A DNA stretch of 64,000 bases, taken from the NCBI GenBank assembly GCA_037903355.1, contig JBAJFE010000001.1, positions 558,001-622,000 on the forward strand, in the 5' to 3' direction. This document shows positions 9,071 through 21,300 of this stretch, one piece after another. The translations under genes and the position numbers were made by a program. The notes under the pieces are model-generated. The model saw only the letters and a list, made by a program, of their open reading frames with translations, was not told the DNA's origin and ran no database searches. This stretch comes from Trichuris trichiura (lineage: Eukaryota > Nematoda > Enoplea > Trichinellida > Trichuridae). Position 1 is the stretch's first letter. The number at the start of each line of letters is the position of its first letter.

Positions 9071-12000
9071 ATGCGTAATATATCCGTCGGTCTTTACCCA
9101 CAAACGCTCCTTAAAGCAGCAGGAAAAGTTTTAGCAATTTGCTTAACAGCCATTTGCAGAGTTCGTGCGTGGCGTAGAAACAAACCGAAAGGACTTGTTG
9201 CTGTCGTCTCAGTCAGCCTAATGGGAGTTGGTCGACGATGTGAAGAAATAGAAGCTGATCAGTTCGAAGCAGTATTCCAGCCTGAGTCATCATTCTCACC
9301 ATTTCCGTTTTGTAAGCGGCAGCCGCCCCGTGCCAACAGGGCAAAAGATTTGCTGCAAACGTAGAAGGAACTTTCAAATCAGCAGACAAAAATAGTAGCA
9401 ATGTAGCTTCCTGAGTTGCCTCCCCTCTCTTTCGCTCTGTTTCTGAAGTTTAAAAAGATCGAGATTGAAAAAATGGAAGCAGTTTTATCGGCTAGTCGAT
9501 AGTGGGATTTCTCCAAGCATGTGCTAATTTCTGTTTTGCCGTAAATTTCAATCTTAGCGATGCTAGCGACACAAATCCCAGTCGCTGGCGGACTGTATGC
9601 CTCAGCTGTCCTTGTTATGGTAATTACGAAGGGGGTAGTTCAGCGGTTCTCCTTTCATCGTCTAAACCGACCGCAGTCAGCTGGATAAATAACAGTGCTT
9701 GATTCAGGGCTGTAGTGAAAGAGCGCATCAGTGAACACTCGTAATTCTCGTACGACATGATTTTTGTTTGAACTAAGCGAATAGCTTTAACGACTGCCTC
9801 GCTTGTTGAGCCGCTGCTTAAATATCACTGCCAACGTTTGGTCCACTGACAAGGGTTTGGCTATATGTGAAAAAATGCTTCGTACCTTGGAGCTCCTGAC
9901 GGAGCTCAGTGACAGAAAACCAAACGCGCGTGATCAGTCTGCCTAAAGAAAGCGTTAATTGATCCAAAGCGGTGGTTTTCACCCACCTCAACGTCTTGTG
10001 CTTTCCAGTTGCGGTCCTGACAAATATTGACTCTTACCGAGAAAGCAGGCGAAAATGAAAGGACCCCCAGTCGAAGAGCTAACGGGCAGTTAAACGGCCG
10101 TTTGGGGAACTCACTCGAGTAAATTTTTCGTCAGCTTGATCCCGCACGAGCACGATGTGACATGCTTGCCATACTCGTGCATGAGTTAATAGGATAAGTT
10201 GGTTTCGTAAAGTCCAGAGTGGATGTTATCATGAGCCCTTGCAACCCACTGGTACCATAGGGTGTTCAAGCAGCGCTTTCGAAATCGGACAAAGAATAGC
10301 TAGTGATTTGCTCATCACTCGCACTTGATGGCTTTTACAAATCGACCCTGTCTCTCCTGTTTGGTCAATTTAGAGATTCACCGATAAATAAACAACGTCT
10401 AAGAAGAATGGCAAGCCGGAGTCAAAATTAATGATCAGGAGTGCAGCACACTGTTCCGCAAGGCAGCCCTTTCGGCGTATTCGCGGCGACAAAACTTCTT
10501 TCTGCACAGCCATCATTACGGCATGTGACAAAAACAGAAGGATCGAGCGTTGTGCTTATTCAGTCAGTCATTGTCCCCTTTCACCTACGAACGTTTTTTT
10601 AAATTAATTGTTAAAACGTCGACTTTGTTCGCTTGATAGATTAGCTGACGACCGCTGCCAATGTAGTAGGCCTCCAGGGAAGACGCATTATGACCAAGGT
10701 GCGTCTGGACCAGGACAATCTGGCAAGAGCAAAGGAAGCTGCGCTGTTTCCTGTTTGTACTCCGCTTCTTGAATGGTAAAAGCCTCGAGAGCAAGAAAAG
10801 ATGTTTTCTTTCACGGAAGAAATGCTACTGCAGGAAACGTTATTTCTCTTAGTTATTGTGACTGCCCGTCTAAAATAATCCACTCACGTCTAGAAAGGCG
10901 CCTATGCTTGCGCTCGAGCATTAATTGGGAGAAACGTTCGATTAGAATAAGTCTAAAACAGGCATTCCTTCGTCTGAAGAAAAATGAGCTGTGTTTTGAT
11001 GTCGTTTCAGAAGATGACTGAAAAAGAGTAAGGGTAAAATCACGGAAAGCCTATTCATCAGCTTATCTTTCTTGAAATTTAAAGTACATTGCCAGCAGGG
11101 TACCTGTTGCGTTCCCTGGCCGACAAGGCATACATGAAAGCGCGTGTCAAAGATGCATTAGTAATTGATCACTGACGTCTGAAGAACACGAACGATCGAA
11201 GTCAATCCGACCGGTAGTTTGTTTGCAATCACTGAGCTTCTGCCTCACCATGATTTGGTTTACAGCGACTAACTGCGGTTCTGATGAGAGAAGAAGCTGA
11301 TAAGCAAAGTGACATTTTCCCCGTTGGTGTCATACGTGTCAAGCAGCGTTGTAGCATGAACGAATGTTTAAGAATCTGTGTCTACTGATTCCCTCGCGTT
11401 AATAAGAATGGGTGGCCGATGCTTATGACCTTGTGGCTTCTTCATGCTGTTGCGCATGCTCCTGACCAGCATACATTCGGTAAGTTAGACTACAGCAGGG
11501 AGAATGTTGAAGAGAAGTTAATTTTTAATGATCTGACATTTTGTTATTCTGTCATCTCAGCTGAATGCTTATAGAACGAAAAGAAGGGACATCTGTGAGC
11601 TTATTAACAGCGGCAAAATTAGAACGAACGTGCTATTTGACAACAGCTAAGGGGCTTGAATAACCATTGATCCGCTTGTCCCAAAGGGTCGCCGCCGTAA
11701 TGGCGTAAGACTGATCAGATTTTGCTCTCTTCAACGGTTTGTTAGCTCCCGGAAATTTGTAATTTCCCCTTTAAAACCTGCTTCCTTTGTCCAATGCCGC
11801 TCCGGAGCCATGCACATCGTTAATCTAGCTTAGACAGCAGAATGAGTTTTTGGCCTTCGAAGACCCAACGAATTTAATGAATTCGTTTTCAGACATCCTT
11901 TGCTCGCGCGTCTTGATTGATCATCCAAGCGTTTGTCAATAACTTTAGTCATTCTTGATCTGACTTTTTGTCTGTCACGTCATGTACACTTGTTTTGTTG

Positions 12001-13123
12001 AAAGAAAAAAGCCGTGGTAAGTTTCGTAAACCATGAAAAACTTTCTCTCCATCAATCCATCCTGCAGTTTGTAGCAGCCAAAAACTGCTACGGTGTGGTC
12101 GCAGGATGTACGCAGGTGGAGTTTTCCCTGCTTTTTTCCTTTCGAAAGCTATTCAATAGGTCAAACGGTCATCGAACTTTAATCATCTCCATCTCACCGG
12201 TCAAACTGTCAGCCGCCTGCCTAGCGGTCGTACAGTATTCATTTTTTTTTGCTTCTGAAATGGGCAGCTGCCCAACGATCAAGACCAGAACAATTAATAG
12301 AACAGACTTAATAACGATATTTGGTCTACAGGCAACTGACTCTGCCGAGACAATGCAATCTAATAATGCTATTGGACAAACGGCGAAGGATTGGCTTTTA
12401 CTCAGGAGCTGAACGGGTTTCGTTGTCCTACATTAAGCATTTCACAAAGCGGCCGCCCTCAAGAGCATTGAATACTTGACTCACCTAGACTTTCTTTGTC
12501 AACATGTACTTCCCACACACGACTGCAGAGAATGAATTCCTTAACTGCAAACAATTCTCCTGCGGTTCTTCAAAGTCAATCAGAGAAGACCTGACGTCAA
12601 TGGTAAATATGTCTCGCGAGTAAGAAACCTAGTGAATGAAAGGTAGCTTAAGCGCTTCTTGCAGTCACGTGTCTTCAGAACTTGGCCTTTTTATCTAGGC
12701 GCGAACAGTGCATCAGGTGAATGGTTACTTAGCGTCAGTCTTTGCTGCACGCACTTTTAGAAATGCTGAGAAATGTGAGCTTAACAACGACAAGCTTTCT
12801 GTCTAAAATGGCAGGATTTTCGTAAACGTTTGTTCCCAACGGCTGTTCGGAAAATTCAATTACAAGATTGAAAGATTTCTCTGGACAAAGAGCGAAAATA
12901 GGCTCTCATTAAACTGCCTGCTAAATGAAAGTGCGAGAAAACCGGTGCACTCGCGAACTTTTTCTTCTAGTGTTTTGGCAGGACTCATTACTGCCGCCAG
13001 CAAAATATGGGCAGAGTTTGAGACGTACTGTGTATGAGTGAGCCCTTTAAACGTTGCAGATAAAGTAGTCCTACATAAACTTCCCGTAAAGGAACCACTA
13101 CCGCAAGGCAGTGGCAGCAAACT
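9071..13123. other. intergenic region
   Basis: Between the divergent starts of the GPCR (9070, minus) and the tentative secreted-protein gene (13124, plus). Small open frames (for example 12014-12412, no ATG at its start; 10773-11021) show no domain or exon structure I can defend. The first few hundred bases should hold the GPCR promoter and 5' UTR. No clear transposon recognised. Confidence 0.35.
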
Positions 13124-13846
13124 ATGAATAGAATGCTCTGCTACCGAGCGAGCTGGCTACAGTCGTTGTTTACGTGTCTACTCTTCGGAATACGTGCTGC
13201 TTGTGGTCAGGCAATTTGGACTTCTGAAATACTTAACCCACAAAAGAAGAACATCGACAAAACATTTGTCTGTACAACCTTAAACAAAGGTAAAATACAA
13301 GTGATGATAGCACTTACCACTTAAAGTGTAATAGAAAGAAACAAGGGAGGCTTTCTCATAAACAAGCGATCATCGCATGCGTAAGGCCATTTTGCAGCTT
13401 TGTCAGAAGTTCAGCGTGGCAACAAGGCTGGAAAAGTGCATTATTGTTTGACACTGCCATTTCAGGCAATTCAGGAAAACTAGTCAAGCTGACATTTCCA
13501 AGTGGGCACTGTCTTCTTCCCGCTGTAGTGGCGTGTCGGTCTTTCTGGTTTCTCTGGCTCTCTCTTTCCCTCCACTGGATAACTGTCGCTGCAATCCTCG
13601 ACAAATCAGTCAGCTTCTCAAAGCGACACCTAACAAAAAGGCAGATAGAACATGCGTTCTTATTCGGTCAGACTGGAAGCTAGTAGTTGCGGATTGGTCA
13701 CCCACTCATCAGCATCCTCGCTTCAATTGCGTACTACTTTTTCCTCAAGCCGGATAAGTATTCTACTGTCAAAGAGAGATTACACCGGTTGGTCTGTAAG
13801 ATTGATTGATACTGAATTTCAATTGAAGCTTCACCGGAGTTGCTGA
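13124..13846 (+). CDS. tentative small secreted protein (four exons)
   Basis: Exon model 13124-13289, 13466-13538, 13610-13696, 13750-13846, with introns of 176, 71 and 53 bp. All junctions are GT-AG and phase-consistent, giving 140 residues. The N-terminus is a plausible signal peptide (WLQSLFTCLLFGIRAACG). The mature part has six or so cysteines, ends HRSC-stop, and contains a Trp/basic stretch (IRSDWKLVVADC). The second exon has a strong acceptor (CTGCCATTTCAG). The third donor (GTCACC) is weak. I do not recognise the family. It is supported only by phase and splice logic, so exons 3-4 could be wrong. Confidence 0.4.
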
Positions 13847-15186
13847 AATATGACAACGCCACTTAGCTGTCGGTCTGACACTTGAACAGTGAAAGAAACA
13901 GCAAAAATTTTACAGTGGCGGCAGCGTTTGCCCTTAGCTGGTATTTCCTCAATGTCCCACTTTTCTTCGTCAGCTACTTTCAAATCAATGGCCAACTTCG
14001 TTCGTTGCTGTCGATTTACACGTACAACCAAACTGGGGCGTCGATACTTCTGAGCCACTGATACAGGACAAGAAGAGTAAATTTCTCACACTTGTGGCAT
14101 TGCTTATTTCGTAGCAATGTGACAAGTCGTTGGTTCTAAGTCAGTTGGTCAACAGTTGCCAAGCGTAGGCAAGTGGGTTTAGCATACCCATCTAGCTTGA
14201 CTTCGTTCGCACGTTCTTTGATGAAATAATAGCTTTCCTCATTACGAAATAGAAAAGATTCTCGTCATGATGCGTTGATTCTGCTATCAATCCTAATAGT
14301 TAAAGCAGCTTTCTTTCTGTCTATGCAAAGACTTCGCAATACGCAAAATTGTTTCAGGTTTCAATAAAGTACAATCTGCAGCGTCAGTTAACGATAGACA
14401 TTCAATGCGTTCGTCCGAACGAAGCTGAGCAAAAGTTGCGTTCGTCATCGAGCGGATAGACATCGCATTACCTTCGAATTTCGCTCCTAGCGCTCAGTTT
14501 TCGCAGAACAGCAACAGCGAATGGCAGATAAGTAGGATGACATAAGAACTATGGTGATTTCGCATCTTATTGTCCTACCTATTCCCAACAGCTGAACAGA
14601 AAAAATAAGCAACCAAACAACAAGAGGTAAACTTTTTAATCCACACATACCAGTTGCCTTCTGCCTGCAAACGGAACTGCCGTAAAATCCAAAGCCGTCA
14701 CTGCTTCTTTATTCTGAGGCGAAAGAAGATTTAGGGTGGAACAGCTAGCAATGGATATCCTTGACGGCAAAACACGCGATCCCTTGGCTTTCTTTTTGAA
14801 CAAACGCCAACTATTCGCCAAGCAACAAAAGCTCAGCACATGCCTTTAATCAGCAGGACTTAAAGTGATAACTGCTAAATGGGACAAGCATAAAAACTGC
14901 TTACAACGGATGACTGCTAAAGCTGAATACTGCAGAATGATTAGCTCTGCAAGGGTATCACTTCTTGCTTAGAGTGTGTCCATTACAGCATGCCGTCTGT
15001 CCGCCCTGATCGGCGACGATCAAGCGAAAACATCGTTCTCACATTCCTCCTATTGCACACGAGCAAGTGGGGGGAAATCGATTTAACTGACGGTCGATCT
15101 TGCCGACACTCATTTCTTTTCTACGTGTACGCGCGAGTAAGATTGGGGTGCGTAACGCTTACAAGAACGTCCACCCTCTTCGTTGC
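13847..15186. other. intergenic region with one unassigned minus-strand frame
   Basis: A minus-strand open stretch at 13831-14058 encodes a basic peptide with KGKRCRHCK, which faintly recalls a transposase zinc-ribbon end, but it has no ATG and I cannot assign it. A second unassigned frame lies at 14636-14839. Nothing else seen. Confidence 0.3.
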
Positions 15187-15192
15187 TTTATT
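15187..15192 (-). promoter_or_regulatory. polyadenylation signal AATAAA
   Basis: AATAAA on the minus strand, about 120 bp downstream of the HMBOX1-like stop codon at 15315. Right strand and distance for the 3' end of that gene. Confidence 0.5.
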
Positions 15193-15314
15193 CTTGTGAT
15201 GGAAAGTGCAGGTTAAAAAAATGAATACAACAGTGAGTAGGAATGAAGACAGTGGGAACATTTGAAGGGTACAGTTTTTATCGATAATTTCGGGACAAAT
15301 CCCCTTTGTACCGA

Positions 15315-18300
15315 CTACGAAAAAGAGCAGGGCGAATGACGATCGACGACCAGTGACTCCTTGTTCTCTTTCATGAAGTTGGTATCGTTCAGGTCACTTT
15401 GACCATACGGATCTACCAGAGCCATTACACTGCTGCTAACAGCCGCCAACTCTTCGTCCAGCTCGGTAATGTTACCGTCGACAACGCTCTCCTCGTCTGA
15501 CAATTCGATTTTCATCAATGGTACTCTGTGAGATTCAGTGTCTCCGTTGTTGTTGTCGCTTACAGTAAACAATTTGCTGTCATTTATGATAAGGTCACTG
15601 GATGCAGCTAAGTCAAGTTTCGGTTCAGTCATCGCGGTCTGACAATCAGTTAAGCCTGGCATCGAAGCTATTGGTTCTACATCAGTAAAATAAGCATGCT
15701 GTTGTTGACCACACTCAGAGGAGAAAGACGTTACGCTGGCGTGGAAAGTTCTTTGTCTTCGAATGCGAGGCAACACGGGACTGCCTGCAAAATTAAAACG
15801 CTCATATGCCTATGGAATATACAAATTTAAGCAAGCGTCGCTTTCACGTTAGCAGTAACCACATTCAGATAAAAGCAAAAACTATGCGTAAGGAACAACC
15901 GGAAAGGATAAGCAGCTGGCGCCAACACTGAGGAATTGGGCAACGGTGCTAAAATTTAATGAGCCATCAATGGAACTTGCAAAAACTACCGCCGTTGACA
16001 AAAAGCACCTCACTGAGACATGCTAAGACCGCCTGAGTTCCTTCAGGTTTTCGTTGGAATGCTGCGATAAGCAACTGAGCGCGGCGGACGCCCGTTCAAA
16101 ACATGCGTGTCAATGGCAGAAGAAGAAATAAGATGCGACGTACCTCCTTTTCGCTTCTTCTCCTTTCTTCGATTGGAAAACCAGTTGGCCACTATATGTT
16201 CCGAAACGAGATCCTTGGCACTGAGTGCTGCTGAAGAGAAGGTTTATAACTACTAACAACAGCAACGCACAACGTCCATACTCTTCGGCCAACTCACACA
16301 TCGCTGAAGGGAATTGATCGTTGTCAGATAAGAGTAAGAAAATCCGGAATAGTTTTAACTATGCCTGCAGTCATGTCCAAATCGACAACCGCAAATTAAA
16401 ACGACCAACCGTTTCAGCAACAGCAAGAGAAGCAAATGTGCCCAAATTAACCATTTATCACCAACTTAAGCTAAACATTTCAGTCGTCCTTTGACTAACT
16501 GACGATTGATTCTACGCCTAGGCGAACAGTAAAAAACTAATTTGCAACGAAACTACACTGAATATGAACAAAAGGCACTGCTTTTTAAACGCTCTTCACC
16601 TGAAACGGGAGCAGACTTTCCCACCTACGAGAAATCTGAAGAGATTTCACTTATAGCGACTTCCTGCTCTAAGAATACATAAACTGCTCCCATTGGCAGC
16701 TCACATTCGACGTCAGCAGCTTCGTTCGTCCTATTACCGAAATATGCAAAGTAGGAGAAGCATGAAACTTGTGAAAAAAACAGATTAACTTGCCAAACAC
16801 TAAGACTGACTAATGCCATTAATTGTTACGCAAAATTCATTTTCAAAAAGCGCAGCCAGCCATGAGAATAGCCAACTCTTGACAGTGCCCTGTGAATCAG
16901 TCAATTAGCATCAATCCTCTCGCCTGGAAAAAATCGCTGGCGCTTACATAACTAAGAAGCTTCATTACACTTATTTAAAGCAACGCCAAGTATCCGCCCC
17001 TTTATCGCACATGCCCTCAGGTTGTAGCCAGTTTCAGCTAGTGGACTGAACGACCATTGGCAGAGAGCAGTTAGTGGTGACAGCGGTGACGCAGTGAGTG
17101 CGAACATAGGAGGTTTGAGCCAAGCACCCTTCATAGCTCACCCAGCTGGCCAGTCGTTCGTCAAAAAATGTGTAGGTTTGCTTTCATTCCGAAACGTTTT
17201 TCTTACGTTCCCGTAAGCGCAGAATCGATCGCTTATTAACCACAGGATAGTTGAGGTCGTGGGCATGGGTGGGCAGAAACCTGGTTGATCACAGTTGACT
17301 GTACTCTTTGGGCATAAGGTTCTTTGTAATGAGGGGTAGGTTTCCATGTGAAAAAGTTCTTATGGATGGACAATTACTTATTGGAACACGTCTGAAACTT
17401 TCAAGACATACGTAGCCCCGTCGCTAGCGGAAAAAAATAGCAAGCAGCTTTGCTCGTAGGAAAAAATAATCTGCATGTTCGCCATCGGATAAAGGAAAAA
17501 ACTGGTTCCTTCGTGGTACTATCCATTTCAATCGTTCAGAGCGGCAAGATGACCAAAACTGAGGCAGACAAATTCCGCAAGAATTAATGTTATGCATCTG
17601 AGGTAAGTGCGTGTTGGTATTAGATGTATTCTACCGAGAACAAAACCAGGTAACAGTGCCTGGACTTCAGTTCGTGACTAAGGGAAACTCATTTTTCAAA
17701 GAAAAACTGTCAATGTAGCAATAGTTGAGGAATGTAATAAGCTGGTGAGCCGTTGCCTATTTCACCTACTTCTGACAATGCAAGCTTAAGTGATCAATAA
17801 ATTAATTTCGGTTAATGGACATCTTATCGAGACAACAACGGTGACATTTAAATGAAGCAATTCATGATTCACCCTTTATCATATTGTCCAAGACAGGAGA
17901 ATTGTAATGTTAAATTAACGAATACAGCAACACTGATGATAAACCGATGTCCTACCACGATACCTATTTATTTTATTGGGTCGTAGGGGAAGGATTTTTC
18001 GATGAATATGTCGCCCAGCACAATATGCGCGACAAATCATGCAAAGTCAATATTGAGTCGTTTAAACTTGCGCCGGCAGAAGGTACATTTAAGGTGCCGA
18101 GTAAGCCCTAGTTTGTGTTACAACGGAATTATTCATCAACAGAGAATTACCCCAACGCAATTGTAAATGCTGAAGAGGCGAAGACAAGGTCCTAACAGCA
18201 TTCTGTCCTTTCAACCGTGTGATCATCTCTCTGTGAAATTCGATATTATGCAGTATGAAATTAAAGCAACTGCGAAATTTTCGCTTACTTCCTGTTGCCT

Positions 18301-21300
18301 TTCTAACAGGCAAATATTGATCGTCCTACCAGTTACCCTCTTTAGAGCCACTTACAGCTGTAGCAAAGAAAAATAAATGTATACCCGTAAGTCCTGTAGC
18401 TTTTAATCTGACAATTCTGGAAGCAAGCACACACTTGCCATCAAAAACAGAAATCAAAGATAACCTTTGCGTGCAGTCCTGCTAACATGCTGAAGATATT
18501 TAACCGTTTTATTAATAACTACGCCTGTTGCGCATCAGATTCGTTCTCTCCGAAAAGTGTCATTGTCCTACTACATCTTGACATTCAGGCTACAAGGCTT
18601 TGAACATTCAATCGGTTTTTTATTTTTAACTTGAGCAACATTCCGTGTTTCACATTACATCTGAAATTTTAGAGTGCCACCGAGTTTTGCATGTATCAAA
18701 TCTCAAATGAGGGTAACGATGAACTAAAACAACGCCACTTTACCCCCCTTTATTTGTGGATGTTTATAATAAACCCAAGCTGAGAAGTACTAAACTCAGC
18801 AAGTTAAGTTCTGCTTCAATGTCAGCTAAAATTATTTCTCATTTACTGGTACGAAACCCTCGCGTCCTTGCAATCAGTTATTGCAGAATTTCTTGAAGAA
18901 GATTTATTTTCAATGCACACAGAATTTTTTGGAAAGATAAATCATGATGATGATAGTGATAGAAGAATGTACATTTTGCTAGCCCCATACTAAATAAACA
19001 AAGACATGAATAGCGTACTCGTCTTGCCGATAAATTCCCATCAATCCGGGGGTTAGACGCCCTTAAACAATTATAAAAGGTAAAAACTCTGAAAAAGCTG
19101 TGAGTTGCATGATCGACGTGGAACAAGTTGCCCCGCTAAGAGAATGATTTCTAGTTACCTTCTTCATGTAATCTTTATTTTCAAAATAAAGCCACGGCAT
19201 TCTTTCTGCTCATACTAGTCATGCCACAAGGCAATTATTTTGCAGACAGTGCTCAATATTTGCAAAACTTAGGCGAACTGCTATTCAATTGTTTATGGGT
19301 TACGTGGCAAATGTCCATGGCAACTTTTATTTTGATTAATCACTTTACCATTGCCCATACAATTCCGTTGCCCATCATTAACAAATTTCAGTGCTGTGCC
19401 CTACCGAACTAATTCGCACCCATTGTTCCCATGTGCCCATTCAACCAACTTCCAGAATAAACACCTCCTCCCTTACACCGCTGACGGTGGAACAAGAATA
19501 GTTACAAAACGTACGGTTTAGAATTGTTCTGTATTTTCTCTGACAATTTGCTTATCCATTCACTGGTAAGGCATTTTGAAGTTTATTTACAGACACATCA
19601 AACAGGCCAAATCCATGAACCGAAGATCAACCATGCCCATACAATTTGTATTTGCATGCATTGGGAGTGATTTCTGCGGTAAAAAAGCTATCTGTTGCTA
19701 TAACCTAGTACATATTAACATATACACAGTGGGCTGACGGTGGGTTAATTAAACAGCTACTTGAGAGAAAGCGCCAACCGTCTGGGATCAATAATCATCT
19801 CGTTAACTTAGAAACAATGAATGCTCCTGCTACTACTCTTTCTGGTTCCTATAGCTAAAGGTGAAAAATCGAAATGCTATGCCTTTGGAAACCTTGTGCA
19901 ACCAGTGCATATTCTTCGCAATAATTAGCACCAAATCGACTTACTGACTGAGAGGTGCAAAGTGAGTAAATCTTGTTTTGCTTTGAGCAATAATACTGAG
20001 CGCGACACTATACAAAGCAGCTTCTCAGAATGAATTAATTCATCTTATATACTTCAGTTTCAAGAAAAAAACGATGAAGATAGGAAGTGTTTGGTTACCG
20101 TAAGGAATAAAATGAAAGAATAGAAAAAAGGAGCAGGGTAATGAAACAGAGCAAGGGAATTAAATCAGTAAGGCAAAGAAGACATGACTTGGTTAGAGAT
20201 TACGGCCAGGAGCCTTAGAGGAATGGGAAACCGCGCTCTTGAATATATTTTTTGTTATTAATAATATTACTCTGCAGCAAGTCCTTACTGAACAACGGAA
20301 AATGAGCGCGTTACAAAAAGTTCCTAACAGTCCTATATTCAAGGAAATAATAATAATAAACATTATTAAACGATTTTTAAATTTAATTTCGTAATGGATA
20401 CATCTTCAATAAGTGTACGTAGCTTAGCCAGTTCGTATGCAATCTCTAATTGGTGAGGTGCCAAACCATGTGCCGTTCTCAGGGCAGGCCATAAATAATC
20501 GGTTATTTGCGACCAGCGCTGAAGACGATGCATGGTTTGGCACCCAGTTCCGCCCCACCAAACAGACGTTACGTATGAACGAACTAAGAACCATACGTTT
20601 ATTGAAGACGAAAGTAAATGTTATTATTATTAAAGCCAGATTTAAAATTACCCTTGGTTCGACAACGCGCAATCTGTTTGCATAGCCTATTTCACGAAAT
20701 TAAGACAACTATCATCACTGATGTTTGCCAGTCATGCTTACTGTCTTTAATTATTCATTTCTTCAATGATGGATACACTACTTCTGTTAGTCGATGTAAT
20801 CGCTAATTTTAATTTACAGGCAACTAGAATTTAAAGCGATATGCAAAGCGTACTGGTAAACTACAAGCAGTTCACATCAAAAGCAGTTCCACCATCAATC
20901 GTGACAATAGTGTGGCGGTTAGCGAGTTAGGGAGTGCGCCAATTAATAAATTGAATGCTGTGCCTTACCGAGCGAACTTGCCCATTGTTCCTATGTGCCA
21001 ATTTATAACAACCTTACCGAATAAACACCTTCTCCCTTACACCGCTGATGGCGGAACAAGTGCTGTTCCGAAACGTACGGCATTGATTTGTTCTGCATTC
21101 TTCTCTAGCAATTTGCTCAACCATTCTCTGGTAAGGGCACTTTAAAGTTTACTTATAGGTACATCACAAACAAACAAACAAACAAACAGGCCAACGCCGT
21201 GATCCGAAAATGAGGTATGAAAAAATGCATTAATATTAATAATTTATTCAGAACTGCGCTGCAAGTGAGAAACACAATGAATATCGGTTCATTAACGTAG

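Noticed and set aside
13831..14058. piggyBac-type transposase zinc-ribbon end
   Set aside because: Only KGKRCRHC resembles it; no second Cys pair, no catalytic part and no TTAA-bounded ends were found.
16274..16303. A 30-bp mini-exon (MCELAEEYG) upstream of the homeodomain helix on the minus strand
   Set aside because: Phase would fit, but the exon ending at 27923 joins 16227 directly and reproduces the HMBOX1 homeodomain length, so no extra exon is needed.
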